Assembly: GCA_052389755.1 (NCBI GenBank)
Contig: JBQTHP010000003.1
Coordinates: 1-13,160, forward strand
Length of the DNA stretch: 13,160 nt
Direction of reading: 5' to 3'
DNA from: JBQTHP01 sp052389755
Lineage (GTDB): Bacteria; Pseudomonadota; Gammaproteobacteria; Steroidobacterales; Steroidobacteraceae
Shown one piece after another: positions 12,802 through 13,160 of this stretch. The notes beneath the pieces are model-generated. The model did no database searches and was not told the DNA's origin. It worked only from the letters and a program-made list of their open reading frames with translations. Both the position numbers and the translations under genes were made by a program. Within the stretch, counting starts at the first letter, position 1; the number at the start of each line of letters is the position of its first letter.

Positions 12802-13160
12802 ATGCGTACGGTCGTCGGAGCGGTGCTCCTTTCGATGCTCGCAGCCTGCGGGAGCGGGGGCTCCCCGGAGGCGCCGGCTCCGCCGGTGCAGACGCCCCCC
12901 GTGGTGCCCGGCATCACCAAGGCCGAAGCATTCCGGTTCCTGAATCAGGCCACATTCGGTGCGACCGAGGCCGAAGCGCAGCGCGTGATGAGCCTGGGGT
13001 ACGAGGCCTGGATCGATCAGCAGCTGCTGCAGACCGAATCGCTTCAACTTCCATTCGTCGACGCCGCGTTTCGTGCGGCGCCTCCCGGCACGAACTTCGG
13101 CCAGTTCCAGCGCGACCGCCTCGACGTCTGGTTCCGCAACGCGCTCGGGGCGCCCGATCA
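12802..13160 (+). CDS. DUF1800-family lipoprotein, N-terminal part
   Basis: The frame is open from the ATG to the window end, 119 complete codons. The first 16 residues form a lipoprotein signal ending LAAC (Cys16). A Gly/Ser/Pro-rich linker (17 to about 37) follows, and then the start of a DUF1800 domain: ITKAEAFRFLNQATFGATEA (38-57) and GYEAWIDQQL. DUF1800 proteins are exported, usually around 450-600 residues, and are commonly paired with a downstream DUF1501 gene; their role is unknown. GGGAGGGGG at 12791-12799 is the ribosome site. The gene is cut by the window edge and is not damaged within what is seen. It is divergent from the DUF885 gene across 177 bp. Confidence 0.88.
   Translation, partial: MRTVVGAVLLSMLAACGSGGSPEAPAPPVQTPPVVPGITKAEAFRFLNQATFGATEAEAQRVMSLGYEAWIDQQLLQTESLQLPFVDAAFRAAPPGTNFGQFQRDRLDVWFRNALGAPD

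Noticed and set aside
1..13160. Mobile elements, CRISPR, tRNA, defence or toxin-antitoxin genes
   Set aside because: No transposase, integrase, regular repeat array, tRNA-like fold or toxin/antitoxin pair could be found by reading either strand.

Overview
The window is chromosomal DNA from a GC-rich bacterium, most likely a gammaproteobacterium near the Xanthomonadales/Steroidobacterales/Nevskiales. The evidence is the strong GC bias at third codon positions, a small ribosomal protein of the bTHX type, and a set of envelope proteins (DUF885 and DUF1800 lipoproteins, a PhzF protein, a paraoxonase-like protein) that often occur there. The lineage is an inference; there is no rRNA to test it. 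I see no tRNA, rRNA, CRISPR array, transposase, integrase or phage gene. Base composition looks even, so this reads as ordinary core or near-core chromosome and not as a mobile island.

Layout, left to right. At 1-140 there is non-coding sequence with a perfect 16-bp palindrome. A minus-strand RRM RNA-binding protein (202-477) follows, with a clear intrinsic terminator. A LysR-type regulator (759-1685, +) meets a four-helix membrane protein (1682-2146, -) tail to tail. Next come the tiny bTHX gene (2270-2380), a PhzF-family protein (2461-3252) and a D-2-hydroxyacid dehydrogenase that appears to carry a signal peptide (3256-4374), all on the plus strand; the last two look translationally coupled. 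A ketoacyl-ACP synthase III (4401-5519, -) converges on them. Two small lipoprotein genes (5635-5964 and 6046-6186, +) follow, separated by a 13-bp hairpin.

The second half holds a two-gene minus-strand unit: a membrane-anchored ABHD17/Bem46-type serine hydrolase (6837-7655) and a small outer-membrane beta-barrel candidate with PagL-like features (6215-6808). A four-helix membrane protein (7703-8296, +) comes next, then a paraoxonase/arylesterase homologue (8309-9388, -), a CNNM/CBS/CorC-type transporter (9495-10796, +), a Tat-type DUF885 lipoprotein peptidase (10789-12624, -), and the start of a DUF1800 lipoprotein (12802 to the window end, +).

The common theme is the cell envelope: four lipoproteins, four other membrane or exported proteins, a fatty-acid condensing enzyme and a possible lipid-A or lipid hydrolase. 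I did not find a recognisable new multi-gene system. The observations most worth checking are the NAD-dependent dehydrogenase with a signal peptide, the bacterial paraoxonase with altered calcium ligands, a predicted leaderless ketoacyl-ACP synthase gene whose 3' end was set by a 16-bp tandem duplication, and an inverted repeat (CGTCGC-N6-GCGACG) present in two separate divergent promoter regions.
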